A DNA stretch of 14,174 bases from Alphaproteobacteria bacterium (GCA_011522945.1 WTHY01000061.1:1-14174); one strand, 5' to 3'; positions 1-7,533 are shown, numbered from the stretch's first letter. The notes: generated by a model not told the origin, from the sequence alone. Translations and numbers: made by a program.

Positions 1-1
1 G

Positions 2-415
2 CAAGAAGAGCTTCATAAGACGATTATCTTTATTACGCATGACCTTGATGAAGCTTTACGGATTGGTGACAATATTGCGATCTTAAGAGATGGTGCAGTT
101 GTACAAAAAGGCACACCTCAAGAAATCGTTCTGCGTCCAGCAGATGATTATGTTCGCGACTTCATCATGGATATTAACCGTGCTCGCGTTCTAGAGGTGG
201 GCTCGGTAATGACAGACAAGAAACCAAGATCTGGCATTAAAATCGATGAGCATGTTGTTATTGAAGAGGCACTCCAATTAGTGAGCGCCAATGATAATAA
301 GCCAGCTATTGTAACACGCGATGGCAAAGCTGTTGGGTCTGTAACACTCGATGACATGATTTCTGCGATTGCTCGTCCTGAAAAAGATGCTGAGCGGAAT
401 CCAAATTATCGTTAA
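2..415 (+). CDS. proV: Glycine betaine/proline-type ABC transporter ATPase, C-terminal part (ProV-like)
   Basis: This is the last 137 residues of an ATP-binding subunit of an osmolyte (quaternary amine) importer; the start lies left of the window. The fragment opens with the end of the nucleotide-binding domain, including the switch (H-loop) sequence ITHDLDEALRIGD and then ILRDGAVVQKGTP, the usual finish of an ABC ATPase. The stretch DYVRDFIMDINRARVL that follows is typical of the ProV/OpuAA branch. The remaining roughly 75 residues, with VVIEEAL near the start and KPAIVTRDGKAVGSVTLDDM near the end, look like a CBS module. In this family CBS domains sense ionic strength or nucleotides to gate transport. 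The Walker A and signature motifs are outside the window and could not be checked. No permease gene follows and a terminator comes directly after the stop, so this is probably the last gene of its operon or its partners lie upstream. Confidence 0.9.
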   Translation, partial: QEELHKTIIFITHDLDEALRIGDNIAILRDGAVVQKGTPQEIVLRPADDYVRDFIMDINRARVLEVGSVMTDKKPRSGIKIDEHVVIEEALQLVSANDNKPAIVTRDGKAVGSVTLDDMISAIARPEKDAERNPNYR

Positions 416-434
416 GTTAGGCAAAAATTATTCA

Positions 435-464
435 AAAAAAGACAGGCATATGCCTGTCTTTTTT
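435..464 (+). terminator. Intrinsic terminator after the ProV-like gene
   Basis: A perfect 18-bp palindrome (441-458, arms GACAGGC/GCCTGTC around ATAT) is flanked by a run of A on the left and six T on the right. RNA would form a GC-rich stem followed by a U-tract about 20 nt after the ATPase stop codon. The flanking A-run makes it potentially bidirectional, but the next gene is also on the plus strand, so its evident job is to isolate that gene from the ABC operon. Confidence 0.9.
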
Positions 465-560
465 ATGATCTGTAAGTGCACTGACAATCACAAATAGAAA
501 TTCATCAGCTATATTCCCGTTTTTCTGTTACGCTGTTACCAAAAGGCTAAAACAGCCTCG

Positions 561-582
561 CTTATAGTGCACTGCCTATAAG
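561..582. promoter_or_regulatory. Dyad symmetry upstream of the small membrane protein gene
   Basis: Two 7-bp arms, CTTATAG (561-567) and CTATAAG (576-582), are exact inverted copies separated by 8 bp, ending 34 bp before the ATG at 617. A second short inverted repeat, AGGCT/AGCCT (544-558), lies just upstream. The TATAG in the left arm could be part of a -10 element, so a repressor site overlapping a promoter is possible. A hairpin in the mRNA leader is the alternative. No regulator is encoded nearby, so the role is inference only. Confidence 0.3.
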
Positions 583-616
583 TCATTGATACAACATCTT
601 TGGGGGGACAGGTCTG

Positions 617-1045
617 ATGACTCTTGTTGTGATATTAAAATTCTTACATTATCTCTCACTCATATTTGCCGGTGGCATTGTCGTAGGCGGTGCTGTTGTG
701 CAACGCGCCCATCTAAAGGCTGGTGAAGCCCCTGCCTTGCCCGTTATGAAAGCGATGAGAACCTTAGGACTTTTGGGACTAGCCTCTCTCATACTGTTAT
801 GGCTGACAGGCATTGGCCTTGCCCATTCCCTTTATGGAGGCCTTGGCATTAACACTGCATTTCATTGGAAACTTTTAGGCGCTGCATTATTACTTGGCAG
901 CTCCGCCCTTGGTAATTTTCATATGTATAAGTCTGCGCAAGCAAAACAGCCACCAAATCCTGTATTTATGGGCCGTTTAATGACGATAGGAAGAGCATCA
1001 CTATTACTTGTATTGGTTAGTGTCTCTGTCGCTTTCACAGGTTAA
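617..1045 (+). CDS. Small four-helix integral membrane protein of unknown function
   Basis: A 142-residue protein that is almost entirely hydrophobic, with four predicted transmembrane helices at roughly residues 5-27, 48-70, 84-102 and 124-141 and no separate signal peptide. The ATG at 617 follows a purine-rich GGGGGGACAGG and is convincing. Features resembling small CopD/DUF2269-like membrane proteins are LKFLHYLSL in helix 1 (His11), a Trp-Leu-Thr-Gly turn at the end of helix 2, and HWKLLG (His83, Lys85) at the start of helix 3. Histidines 11, 32, 70, 83 and 102 could bind a metal or haem, but this is a resemblance and not an assignment. It stands alone between a terminator and a convergent gene, whose stop codon overlaps its own by 4 bp, so it is probably a single-gene transcript. 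No function is claimed. Confidence 0.8.
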   Translation: MTLVVILKFLHYLSLIFAGGIVVGGAVVQRAHLKAGEAPALPVMKAMRTLGLLGLASLILLWLTGIGLAHSLYGGLGINTAFHWKLLGAALLLGSSALGNFHMYKSAQAKQPPNPVFMGRLMTIGRASLLLVLVSVSVAFTG

Positions 1046-2265
1046 ATAACAGCTGTCTCTATCAGTAAATTATCTGATGCAAATCGGTCAAAATGAAATG
1101 GTGTCATATCAAGTGAACGGTAGGCTCCGTAGGTAATATATTCAGCAGTTGCCCTACCCATAGCTGGTGACTGCTGAAGCCCGTGGCCTGAGAACCCATT
1201 CAAGAAGATAAAGTTGGTTACCTCGGGGTGAGGACCTAATATCGCATTCTGGTCCAAAATATTATAGGCATAATGCCCTGCCCATTGCGATGTTACGCGA
1301 ATGGCCTCAAATTTTGGAATTCGGTTAGCTAAAATCGGCCAGACATGCGACTCAAAAAATGTTTGATCCATTGCAAAATCGTCATAATCAACCGCAGGAT
1401 CGATTTCTGTATGTGCGCCACATTGATAAGTGCCTGACCCATTTTCGCGCACATGCACACCAGACGGATCAATCGTTAATGGCAAATCTCTATCAAGCGG
1501 CGTTTCACACGAAAAAATCCAGCTATAGCGCTTGCGTGGCTCAACAGGTAAGGAAATCCCAGCCATTTTTGCTGTTCTGTCAGCACGTGGACCTGATGCG
1601 TTAATTACCTGACCACAGCCAATCATCTCACCTGTTGCCAGCTCTACAGATTGGATAGACGTGCCTTGTGCATCTTTATGCATGCCCACCACTTCATTTG
1701 CTATGTACTCTACTCCGTTTTCCTGAGCTTTGCGGCGCCACCAATCAAAAACAGCTGTCCCATCCCAATAGCCTTCATCAACCAGATTAATAGACCCAAG
1801 ACAAATATCCTCGACATTGTAAAAAGGATAGGCTGCAGAAATTTCGTCAGCTGTCATAAGTTGTGTAGCTGCACCAGCCTCTAACTGCACCTTTTGATTG
1901 GCACGCAAAATATCTGCAAACGCTGCATTATCAGCCAGATACATATATCCAAAATTACGGATGGTCAGCTCTGGCACACGCGCATCGCCTCCCATATATG
2001 TCCGAAGGTTTTTTACAAAATCAGCCGCGAATTGTGAAATTTGTACATTTAACTTGGTACTAAATTGCTGTCGCATACAAGAATTCGTATGCATTGTCGA
2101 ACAAAATTCATAAGTTGGATCACGCTCCACAACCAAGATAGACCCGCCAAAATCAGGGTTATCACTTAGGAACCAGGCCGCAGATGACCCCATAATAGCA
2201 CCGCCTACAATAACAACATCGTAATGCTGTTTCATCGGCAAATTTGTGAAACCCGATTTTGTCAT
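1042..2265 (-). CDS. FAD-dependent oxidoreductase, DAO/FOXRED1-like
   Basis: A 407-residue flavoprotein of the D-amino-acid oxidase/sarcosine oxidase fold, most like the FOXRED1 branch. The N-terminal Rossmann motif VVIVGGAIMGSSAAWFL (about residues 17-33) and VVERD about 20 residues later bind the FAD dinucleotide. NSCMRQQFS (about 61-69) matches the RQQFS segment of FOXRED1-like enzymes. The C-terminal WAGHYAYN...ILGPHPEV and NGFSGHGLQQSPAMGRA complete the flavin site. At the position where monomeric sarcosine oxidase carries its flavin-linking Cys my alignment gives His, so FAD is probably not covalently bound. Enzymes of this fold oxidise secondary or primary amines and amino acids; the substrate here is unknown. 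It is the last gene of the TRAP-led minus-strand run, 49 bp after the SDR. The ATG at 2265 is chosen because GAGGGG precedes it by 4 nt; a TTG 12 bp upstream would overlap that site. Confidence 0.92.
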   Translation of the reverse strand: MTKSGFTNLPMKQHYDVVIVGGAIMGSSAAWFLSDNPDFGGSILVVERDPTYEFCSTMHTNSCMRQQFSTKLNVQISQFAADFVKNLRTYMGGDARVPELTIRNFGYMYLADNAAFADILRANQKVQLEAGAATQLMTADEISAAYPFYNVEDICLGSINLVDEGYWDGTAVFDWWRRKAQENGVEYIANEVVGMHKDAQGTSIQSVELATGEMIGCGQVINASGPRADRTAKMAGISLPVEPRKRYSWIFSCETPLDRDLPLTIDPSGVHVRENGSGTYQCGAHTEIDPAVDYDDFAMDQTFFESHVWPILANRIPKFEAIRVTSQWAGHYAYNILDQNAILGPHPEVTNFIFLNGFSGHGLQQSPAMGRATAEYITYGAYRSLDMTPFHFDRFASDNLLIETAVI

Positions 2266-2269
2266 GCGT

Positions 2270-2275
2270 CCCCTC
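2270..2275 (-). promoter_or_regulatory. Ribosome binding site fixing the FAD oxidoreductase start
   Basis: GAGGGG, read on the minus strand, lies 4 nt before the ATG at 2265. It selects that ATG over the in-frame TTG at 2277 and the in-frame ATG at 2235, which has no comparable site. Confidence 0.6.
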
Positions 2276-2314
2276 AAAATTTGTATTCAGCTATTGGCTG
2301 GAATAGGCAAGGCG

Positions 2315-3064
2315 CTAGACTTTAAGGTTTAACGCACCCATACCACCATCCATGACAATGTCTATCCCGTTCAACCATGTAGATCCATCTGAGAGCAGAA
2401 ATGTAAGAACATCCGCGACTTCCTCTGGCTTTCCTGGCCGGCCAACACGGGCTAAATTTGCGGCGACTTGCGGACCAAAGGCTTTGATAAAATCATCTAA
2501 TATGCCTGTGCTAACTGCAGCAGGGCTGACTGTGATAAACCTAAATTTGCCAATATAGGTAGCGACTTGCTTCTGCATCCAATAAATCATCGCCTGTTTT
2601 GAAACCTTATAAGCAAGCGTTGCATTCATCTCGTGAGCAGCACACCAATCATTTAACCCAGCTATGGTGGTTGATAAAAGCGATTCGAGTTGGTCGCTAT
2701 TATCCTGCCAGCCCATGCCGGCGCGTGAGGCTACCGCTACCAAGGCTGCGCCGTCATTCGTATGTGTTAACAAACCTTCCAAAAACTGAAACGCCCCCAC
2801 AGCATTGATAGCAAGGCAAGCCACCTCATTCCCCTCACGTGGGGGAATTCCAGAAATATGGCATATACCATCAAAGCGAGACGTAATAGAGCCAAGTGCT
2901 GTAGTGATGGATGTCGCATCCCCGAGATCGAGCGGCACAAAATCTGTAGAGTCTAGTTGTGGGTCTTGTAAATCAAAAATCGTGAGGTGATGACCAGCCG
3001 CTAATAACCGTTCTACAGTTTGTGCACCAATACCAGAACCACCACCTATTACTGCATAATGCAT
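2315..3064 (-). CDS. Short-chain dehydrogenase/reductase, 3-alpha-hydroxysteroid dehydrogenase/carbonyl reductase-like
   Basis: A 249-residue classical SDR that interconverts an alcohol and a ketone or aldehyde with a nicotinamide cofactor. It has the glycine motif GGGSGIG (residues 7-13), Asp31 at the end of the second strand (favouring NAD over NADP), and a full catalytic tetrad Asn87, Ser113, Tyr152, Lys156 (YKVSK). The usual NNAG after strand 4 is replaced by HISG. About 38 residues separate the catalytic Ser and Tyr, more than the dozen or so of most SDRs. Both features recall the 3-alpha-hydroxysteroid dehydrogenase/carbonyl reductase of Comamonas. The C-terminal FLLSDGSTWLNGIDIVMDGG is standard for SDRs. 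A steroid substrate is not implied; only the structural subtype is. The start codon lies 3 bp after the stop of the hydrolase gene, with AAGGA inside that gene's last codons, so translation is probably coupled. Confidence 0.93.
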   Translation of the reverse strand: MHYAVIGGGSGIGAQTVERLLAAGHHLTIFDLQDPQLDSTDFVPLDLGDATSITTALGSITSRFDGICHISGIPPREGNEVACLAINAVGAFQFLEGLLTHTNDGAALVAVASRAGMGWQDNSDQLESLLSTTIAGLNDWCAAHEMNATLAYKVSKQAMIYWMQKQVATYIGKFRFITVSPAAVSTGILDDFIKAFGPQVAANLARVGRPGKPEEVADVLTFLLSDGSTWLNGIDIVMDGGMGALNLKV

Positions 3065-3067
3065 GTT

Positions 3068-4360
3068 CTATTCCTTATTATCCATATCCATAACCGCACT
3101 AAACAAGCTATTACGCACAGGCGCGTTATAAGTCTGTTCAGCTATTTCACAAAGCGCTTGTCTGCGCATCTGATGCAATGGGTCTGTCATTAAATCCAAA
3201 TGCCTTGCCATTTCGCACAATTCCAATACCAGCGCGTGATTTTGAGATATTGTTGCATCTTCAACAGCTAATAAAAGCGCATCAACACCACCTAGCAAGG
3301 CAAGCCAATCCGCTGCCTTCTCTTTTGGCGAGCGCATTACAAGCTCTTCTACATTGCCTGAATACCATCCCATTAGCCCGACACAGCAGGCCTTTATCGC
3401 ATAGGCAAATGATCCGTAATGTTCAATAAGCCATGGCTTTTCAGCCAGCCTATCAGGCAAGGCAGACTGGTCTGCTATCTCATCAAAAGTAAGACCTGCA
3501 TTCATCCCGGCGATAGCTTGATCAATGACCGCGTTGATAGCATCGCGATAGTCAGTTAGACGCTCTGAGATATCTTCAGACCCAAAGACCGGCTGACCAT
3601 GTCCAGACACCAGAATCTCAGCTGGAAATTGTAAAAGCTGGTTAAGCGTATTGGCCCAGCTTTCGAAATCACGATAGGCTGTGCCTCTAATGGCATACAG
3701 ATTAGGAAAGGCTTGATAATAATTATCGCCGCAAAATAGGAGCTTTTCATCCTCTAGCCAGATATTGATATGATCTGCTGTCTCCCCTGGTGCAGGAAAT
3801 ATGTGAAGGTTTACGCCATCTATCTCCAGCTCCTGCGGCATATCCGCAAATCTAGATGTTGGTGGAACAAACCCCTGACCGAGTCCCTTTAAGGGACGAT
3901 CTTCCGGACCGAGGCCTATATGTACACGTTCATTTGACGTAAGGCCCATCCCAAATTGCGCCTTGGTACGCGCTAAAAGTGAGCCCATTGGCATAGCGCC
4001 AGCGCCAGCAGCATCAATTAAATCAGATTTGAAATTTGCAGAGGCGTAAATTTCCGGGTCGGTGTCATTGGCGAATATGGAAGCGCCACCAATATGGTCT
4101 CTATGAGAATGTGTATAGATAATCGTATGAATGGGTTTGTCGGAAATCTGCCGGAAGTCTTGTAAGATATTCTCCGCAGCTGATGTACTTTCAGTTGTAT
4201 CAATAATGATCAGGCCCGTTTTTCCTTCAATCATTGACACATTTGAAGCTGCGTACCCCACAGCTAGATGAATGGTGTCTGTTATCTGATATATTTGTTT
4301 CTGAAAATGTTTAGCATGCGCATGTAGCAAGCGCATAGCTGTTGCCTTATCTCGCATCAT
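3068..4360 (-). CDS. Alkylsulfatase-like metallo-beta-lactamase-fold hydrolase, short form
   Basis: A 430-residue zinc-type hydrolase related to SdsA1/BDS1 alkylsulfatases. The MBL motif is THSHRDHIGG (residues 83-92; ligands His84, His86, Asp88, His89). Later positions match the remaining alkylsulfatase ligands: Glu193 in PGETADH, Asp212 in FCGDN (Glu in SdsA1) and His254 in SGHGQP. The family stretch NLYAIRGTAYRD follows at about 220-231. The dimerisation-type helical region is marked by HYGSFAYAIKACCVGLMGWYSGN (about 314-336). Known alkylsulfatases run to about 650 residues with an SCP2-like C-terminal domain that binds the alkyl chain; here only about 95 residues follow. No signal peptide is visible, so it should act in the cytoplasm, unlike secreted SdsA1. 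It probably hydrolyses a sulfate ester or related bond of a compound taken up by the adjacent TRAP system, but another MBL hydrolase activity is possible. GGGGGA lies 6 nt before the ATG; an adjacent second ATG could serve equally. Confidence 0.88.
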   Translation of the reverse strand: MMRDKATAMRLLHAHAKHFQKQIYQITDTIHLAVGYAASNVSMIEGKTGLIIIDTTESTSAAENILQDFRQISDKPIHTIIYTHSHRDHIGGASIFANDTDPEIYASANFKSDLIDAAGAGAMPMGSLLARTKAQFGMGLTSNERVHIGLGPEDRPLKGLGQGFVPPTSRFADMPQELEIDGVNLHIFPAPGETADHINIWLEDEKLLFCGDNYYQAFPNLYAIRGTAYRDFESWANTLNQLLQFPAEILVSGHGQPVFGSEDISERLTDYRDAINAVIDQAIAGMNAGLTFDEIADQSALPDRLAEKPWLIEHYGSFAYAIKACCVGLMGWYSGNVEELVMRSPKEKAADWLALLGGVDALLLAVEDATISQNHALVLELCEMARHLDLMTDPLHQMRRQALCEIAEQTYNAPVRNSLFSAVMDMDNKE

Positions 4361-4388
4361 GCGCAGTCCCCCGTGACATTTGTAAATA

Positions 4389-4429
4389 CAAAAAGAAAAA
4401 AGCAGGGCTAATATTGCTATCAGCCCTGC
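4389..4429 (-). terminator. Intrinsic terminator between the TAXI binding protein and hydrolase genes
   Basis: Read on the minus strand, an exact 8-bp stem (GCAGGGCT at 4429-4422, AGCCCTGC at 4409-4402) encloses a 12-nt loop and is followed by a T-rich tract of about a dozen bases with one C. It begins about 18 nt after the binding-protein stop and lies inside a same-strand gene run. It therefore probably acts as a partial terminator or 3' mRNA stabiliser, giving more transporter transcript than downstream enzyme transcript. Full termination would require a separate promoter for the hydrolase gene in the 30 bp or so that remain, which is tight. Confidence 0.8.
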
Positions 4430-4446
4430 CTGTTAAGTTCATGAAA

Positions 4447-5424
4447 CTAGTTCAACGCGCCCACTTCTTTATAGTAGCGTGCTGCACCAGGATGCAGCTG
4501 AATTTTACCTTGCTGCGCTGCTGCATAATTTACATCCAGAGCACTTGCCCAAGGTGCTGTTGATGTCACCTTGTCTAGGTTATCCCAGAAAGCCTTGGTC
4601 ATGTTGTAAACCAACTCTTCAGACAGGTTGGCATTCACACCAATACCAACAGCTGTGTTCATAGAGGTTACAGCCTTTTCATTCATCTGATTTTTGTAAG
4701 ACCCAGCTGGAATCTCATCAAGATAGCGGAAGGCACCTAACCATTCCTTTGATCCTGATGCATCCTCAGGCTCGATAAAGCGCACAGCTTCTGTTTCTGT
4801 GAATTGTAGGAATGGACCACATGGGTCAAGACAGCCATTTACATATACATCAATTGTACCGTCCAAGAAGGCTTGGAAGCCAGTTGTCCAGTTCGCATCC
4901 ACGGCTTCATAATCACCAGCTTTTGCATCAAGACCTGTTGTTGATTTCACCCAGCCATAAGCTGCATTCCAAGCACCGCCACCTGTTGGGCCTAGGAAGA
5001 CAGATGCACCTTCGATATCATCAAGCACTTTGATGTCTGAATCAGCACGCACTGCAAAGTGATACTGACCATATGGGAACCACATAAGCAGCTGTAAATC
5101 CTTTGCCAATTCTGGTGCTTCTTCTGTTTTGGCATACATAGCCTTACCACCAGCCATCAGGTTATAAACCACAGGTGATGTCATAGACATGTCTAGATTG
5201 CCACGGCCAACTTCCAGCATATGTGCGGTCGCTGCGCCCCCTGCTGCCACCTCAATATTCACATCATCAAGCTCGGATGACACAATATTGGCAAACGTAG
5301 CCATGGTAATGGCCTGTGATAGATTTGCTGGCAAGGTTGCCATTTTCAGGTCAGCTGCCTGAGCTGTACCAGCAGCAAATAAGGCTGCTGAACCAGCTGC
5401 CAATGATAAAAGTTTCAATTTCAT
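4447..5424 (-). CDS. TAXI-family TRAP transporter solute-binding protein
   Basis: A 325-residue periplasmic binding protein that captures an organic solute and delivers it to the TRAP membrane subunit encoded just upstream. A typical signal peptide (MKLKLLSLAAGSAALFAAGTAQA, cleavage after Ala23) is followed by ADLKMATLPANLS, the first strand of the mature domain. TAXI hallmarks are the Gly/Ala-rich segment VAAGGAATAHMLEVGRGNLDMSM, the middle GASVFLGPTGGGAWNAA and, near the C-terminus, LHPGAARYYKEVG. Two cysteines in NGCLDPCGPF might pair in the periplasm. TAXI proteins bind dicarboxylates, amino acids such as glutamate and other organic acids; the ligand here cannot be inferred. The ATG at 5424 is chosen because GGAGG lies 5 nt before it; an in-frame ATG 12 bp upstream overlaps that site. 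The gene begins 33 bp after the permease stop and ends at a hairpin terminator. Confidence 0.96.
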   Translation of the reverse strand: MKLKLLSLAAGSAALFAAGTAQAADLKMATLPANLSQAITMATFANIVSSELDDVNIEVAAGGAATAHMLEVGRGNLDMSMTSPVVYNLMAGGKAMYAKTEEAPELAKDLQLLMWFPYGQYHFAVRADSDIKVLDDIEGASVFLGPTGGGAWNAAYGWVKSTTGLDAKAGDYEAVDANWTTGFQAFLDGTIDVYVNGCLDPCGPFLQFTETEAVRFIEPEDASGSKEWLGAFRYLDEIPAGSYKNQMNEKAVTSMNTAVGIGVNANLSEELVYNMTKAFWDNLDKVTSTAPWASALDVNYAAAQQGKIQLHPGAARYYKEVGALN

Positions 5425-5429
5425 AGTTT

Positions 5430-5434
5430 CCTCC
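5430..5434 (-). promoter_or_regulatory. Ribosome binding site fixing the TAXI binding protein start
   Basis: GGAGG, read on the minus strand, stands 5 nt before the ATG at 5424. It makes the in-frame ATG at 5436, which overlaps the site, an unlikely start, and places the signal peptide directly at the N-terminus. Confidence 0.75.
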
Positions 5435-5457
5435 ATTTCACATCAGGCTGATTTTGA

Positions 5458-7533
5458 TTATGCCTGTTTATTTTGTGACAAGCGGTGCTGAAGAAGCAGC
5501 GCCCCTGCCACAAAAACTGAAAGCCCAGCGATATAAATATCCGGGACTAATAAACCGATGGCCGCTACAAGCCGCAGCACCCTCTGCCAGACTGCCAGAG
5601 GACCAAGCTCAAATCCAGCTAAAGCAGATGAAATAAGCCACATAGCTGCGAAAAATGCGATAAGAATCCAGCCATAGTCAAACCAGCTAACACTCGCAAT
5701 ATCAATCATAGCTGGACTGGATACGGCCCTGCCACCAAACCATTCGAAGATAACCTGAAGCTTGTACAAAACAGCTGGGTGATACACAAAAACAAACGGG
5801 ATTAAAAAGCCAGCAATAGCCAGACGAGACGCCTGCCAGCCGGTCGCAATCGGATTGGCGCCAGCAATTGGTGCCGCTGCAAAGGCAGCTAAAGCGACAG
5901 GGGGCGTCACCGTAGACATAACAGCAAAGAAGACCACAAATAAATGCAATGTCAGTGGCGCAATGGCCACAGTATCAATGCCAGATGATAAGGCTATCAC
6001 AATAATGAAATAGGTGGCGCCCGGCGGCAGTCCCATACCCAGAACGATAGAGCCAAGCGCGACGACCACAAGGACTAGGAATAATGGCCCTGAAGCGAGC
6101 TCAGTCAACAGTAATGCCAATCTGCCATTAAAACCTGAGACATTCATCAGGCCAATAATAAGACCAATCATGGCCACAATGACCAGAATTTGTGCTGACA
6201 TACGGCCGGCATCATTAATCGCTGATAAAATGCGCTTTAAAGACCTGAAATCCGGAAACAGCACCAAAGCTGTCGCTATTGCCGTTAGAACGCCATAGAA
6301 GCCAGCCTTACTTATCGAGGGTTGGCTTACCAGAAAATATGTCAACACGCCCAAGGGGATGATGAATACCAAACTCTGCCATTTTTCCTGGCGGGTTAAT
6401 TTGGGAATTTCGGATGCTGGCAAACCACCAATACCACGTCGCTTTGCCTCAAAATATACGGTCAAAAATACGCCAAGATAATATAAAATGGCAGGTGTAA
6501 TTGCTGCAACCATGATGAAGCGGTAATCAAGGCCAATTTCCGCTGAAACAAAAAATGCCACCACGCCCATAACAGGGGGCACAACCTGACCACCTGTTGA
6601 GGCAGCCGCTTCAACCGCCCCTGCAAAGGCTGGGCGAAACCCTGCCCGTTTTATGACGGGAATGGTCATAACGCCTGTTGACACCACATTTGAAAGAGCG
6701 GCCCCAGAAATCGTGCCAAACATCGCAGAGCTGGCTACAGCTGCATGTGCCGCGCCACCTGTTAAATGGCCCGTTAGCAAATTAGCGATTTTCATCAGAA
6801 GACCACCAGCACCACTCGACATTAAAATGGCGCCAAACACTATAAAGACCAAAACATTTCGCGAGACTACCTGAAGCGGCGCACCAAAGACCCCGCCAGT
6901 ATCTACCCAAAAGGCTTGCGTCATAAAATTCAGATTTTGAAAGGCTGTGTCATTAGAAGCGCCAGCGCCAAAAACTGGCAGCCATTCAGGTAAAATACCT
7001 TTTACAAAGAGATAAATGATCCAGAATACGGCAAAGCCAACAATGAAATTTCCGAAATACCGCTTTGTCAATATAAGTGTAATGACCATGCTCAGCGGAA
7101 ACAAAATGAGGTCAACAAGCACTGGTTCGAAAATCAGGGAATTATCTCGCATCCATACAGTTGTAATCCAATAGCCGAAAATCAGGGCAGAAGCTGCGGC
7201 AAGACAGAAATTTGTTTTTACAGAAATGCCATCTCGAATGGCATTCAATGTGACTATCAGATACGCACTTAGTAGCGGAACGCCCAAGAAAATGGCCGTC
7301 TTCGAGAACATGTTCATTTTGAGAAATTGCAATGTGCCACCAAAGATACCCTCACGATAGGCAGCACGTTGCATACGCCGTGACAACTCGTCGAAATCAG
7401 GTGTCGTAAGGGGCACAATCCACTTTACGAATTCCTGCAACGGGCCTTGCGCCGCAAATAAGAGCACGATGAAGACAAAACTAATACTGATATAATCAGC
7501 AATACGCCCTGACCAGACAGAGGTTCTCGACAT
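5458..7533 (-). CDS. TRAP transporter membrane subunit, fused DctQ-DctM (4TM/12TM)
   Basis: A 691-residue polytopic inner-membrane protein that uses an ion gradient to move the solute delivered by the TAXI protein. The first 180 or so residues form the DctQ-like small-subunit part, with helices near 14-32, 80-98, 108-127, 138-157 and 160-178. The rest is DctM-like. Signatures are GGVFGAPLQVVSRNVLVFIVFG (213-234), the DctM core with FGTISGAALSNVVSTGVMTIPVIKRAGF (272-299) and the following EAAASTGGQVVPPVMG (308-323), GMGLPPGATYFIIVIAL in the second half, and TVTPPVALAAFAAAPIAGANP near 560-580. Length and fusion are normal for TAXI-linked TRAP systems. It is the first gene of the minus-strand run, transcribed from the intergenic region shared with the divergent dehydrogenase. 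The ribosome binding site before the ATG at 7533 is weak. Confidence 0.95.
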   Translation of the reverse strand: MSRTSVWSGRIADYISISFVFIVLLFAAQGPLQEFVKWIVPLTTPDFDELSRRMQRAAYREGIFGGTLQFLKMNMFSKTAIFLGVPLLSAYLIVTLNAIRDGISVKTNFCLAAASALIFGYWITTVWMRDNSLIFEPVLVDLILFPLSMVITLILTKRYFGNFIVGFAVFWIIYLFVKGILPEWLPVFGAGASNDTAFQNLNFMTQAFWVDTGGVFGAPLQVVSRNVLVFIVFGAILMSSGAGGLLMKIANLLTGHLTGGAAHAAVASSAMFGTISGAALSNVVSTGVMTIPVIKRAGFRPAFAGAVEAAASTGGQVVPPVMGVVAFFVSAEIGLDYRFIMVAAITPAILYYLGVFLTVYFEAKRRGIGGLPASEIPKLTRQEKWQSLVFIIPLGVLTYFLVSQPSISKAGFYGVLTAIATALVLFPDFRSLKRILSAINDAGRMSAQILVIVAMIGLIIGLMNVSGFNGRLALLLTELASGPLFLVLVVVALGSIVLGMGLPPGATYFIIVIALSSGIDTVAIAPLTLHLFVVFFAVMSTVTPPVALAAFAAAPIAGANPIATGWQASRLAIAGFLIPFVFVYHPAVLYKLQVIFEWFGGRAVSSPAMIDIASVSWFDYGWILIAFFAAMWLISSALAGFELGPLAVWQRVLRLVAAIGLLVPDIYIAGLSVFVAGALLLQHRLSQNKQA

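Noticed and set aside
435..464. The palindrome at 441-458 as a protein-binding operator
   Set aside because: The flanking A and T runs and its position just after a stop codon are fully explained by an intrinsic terminator.
2266..2277. TTG start for the FAD oxidoreductase
   Set aside because: The added codons overlap the GAGGGG site that serves the ATG at 2265.
5425..5436. Upstream ATG for the TAXI binding protein
   Set aside because: It overlaps the GGAGG ribosome binding site and would put four acidic or polar residues before a standard signal peptide.
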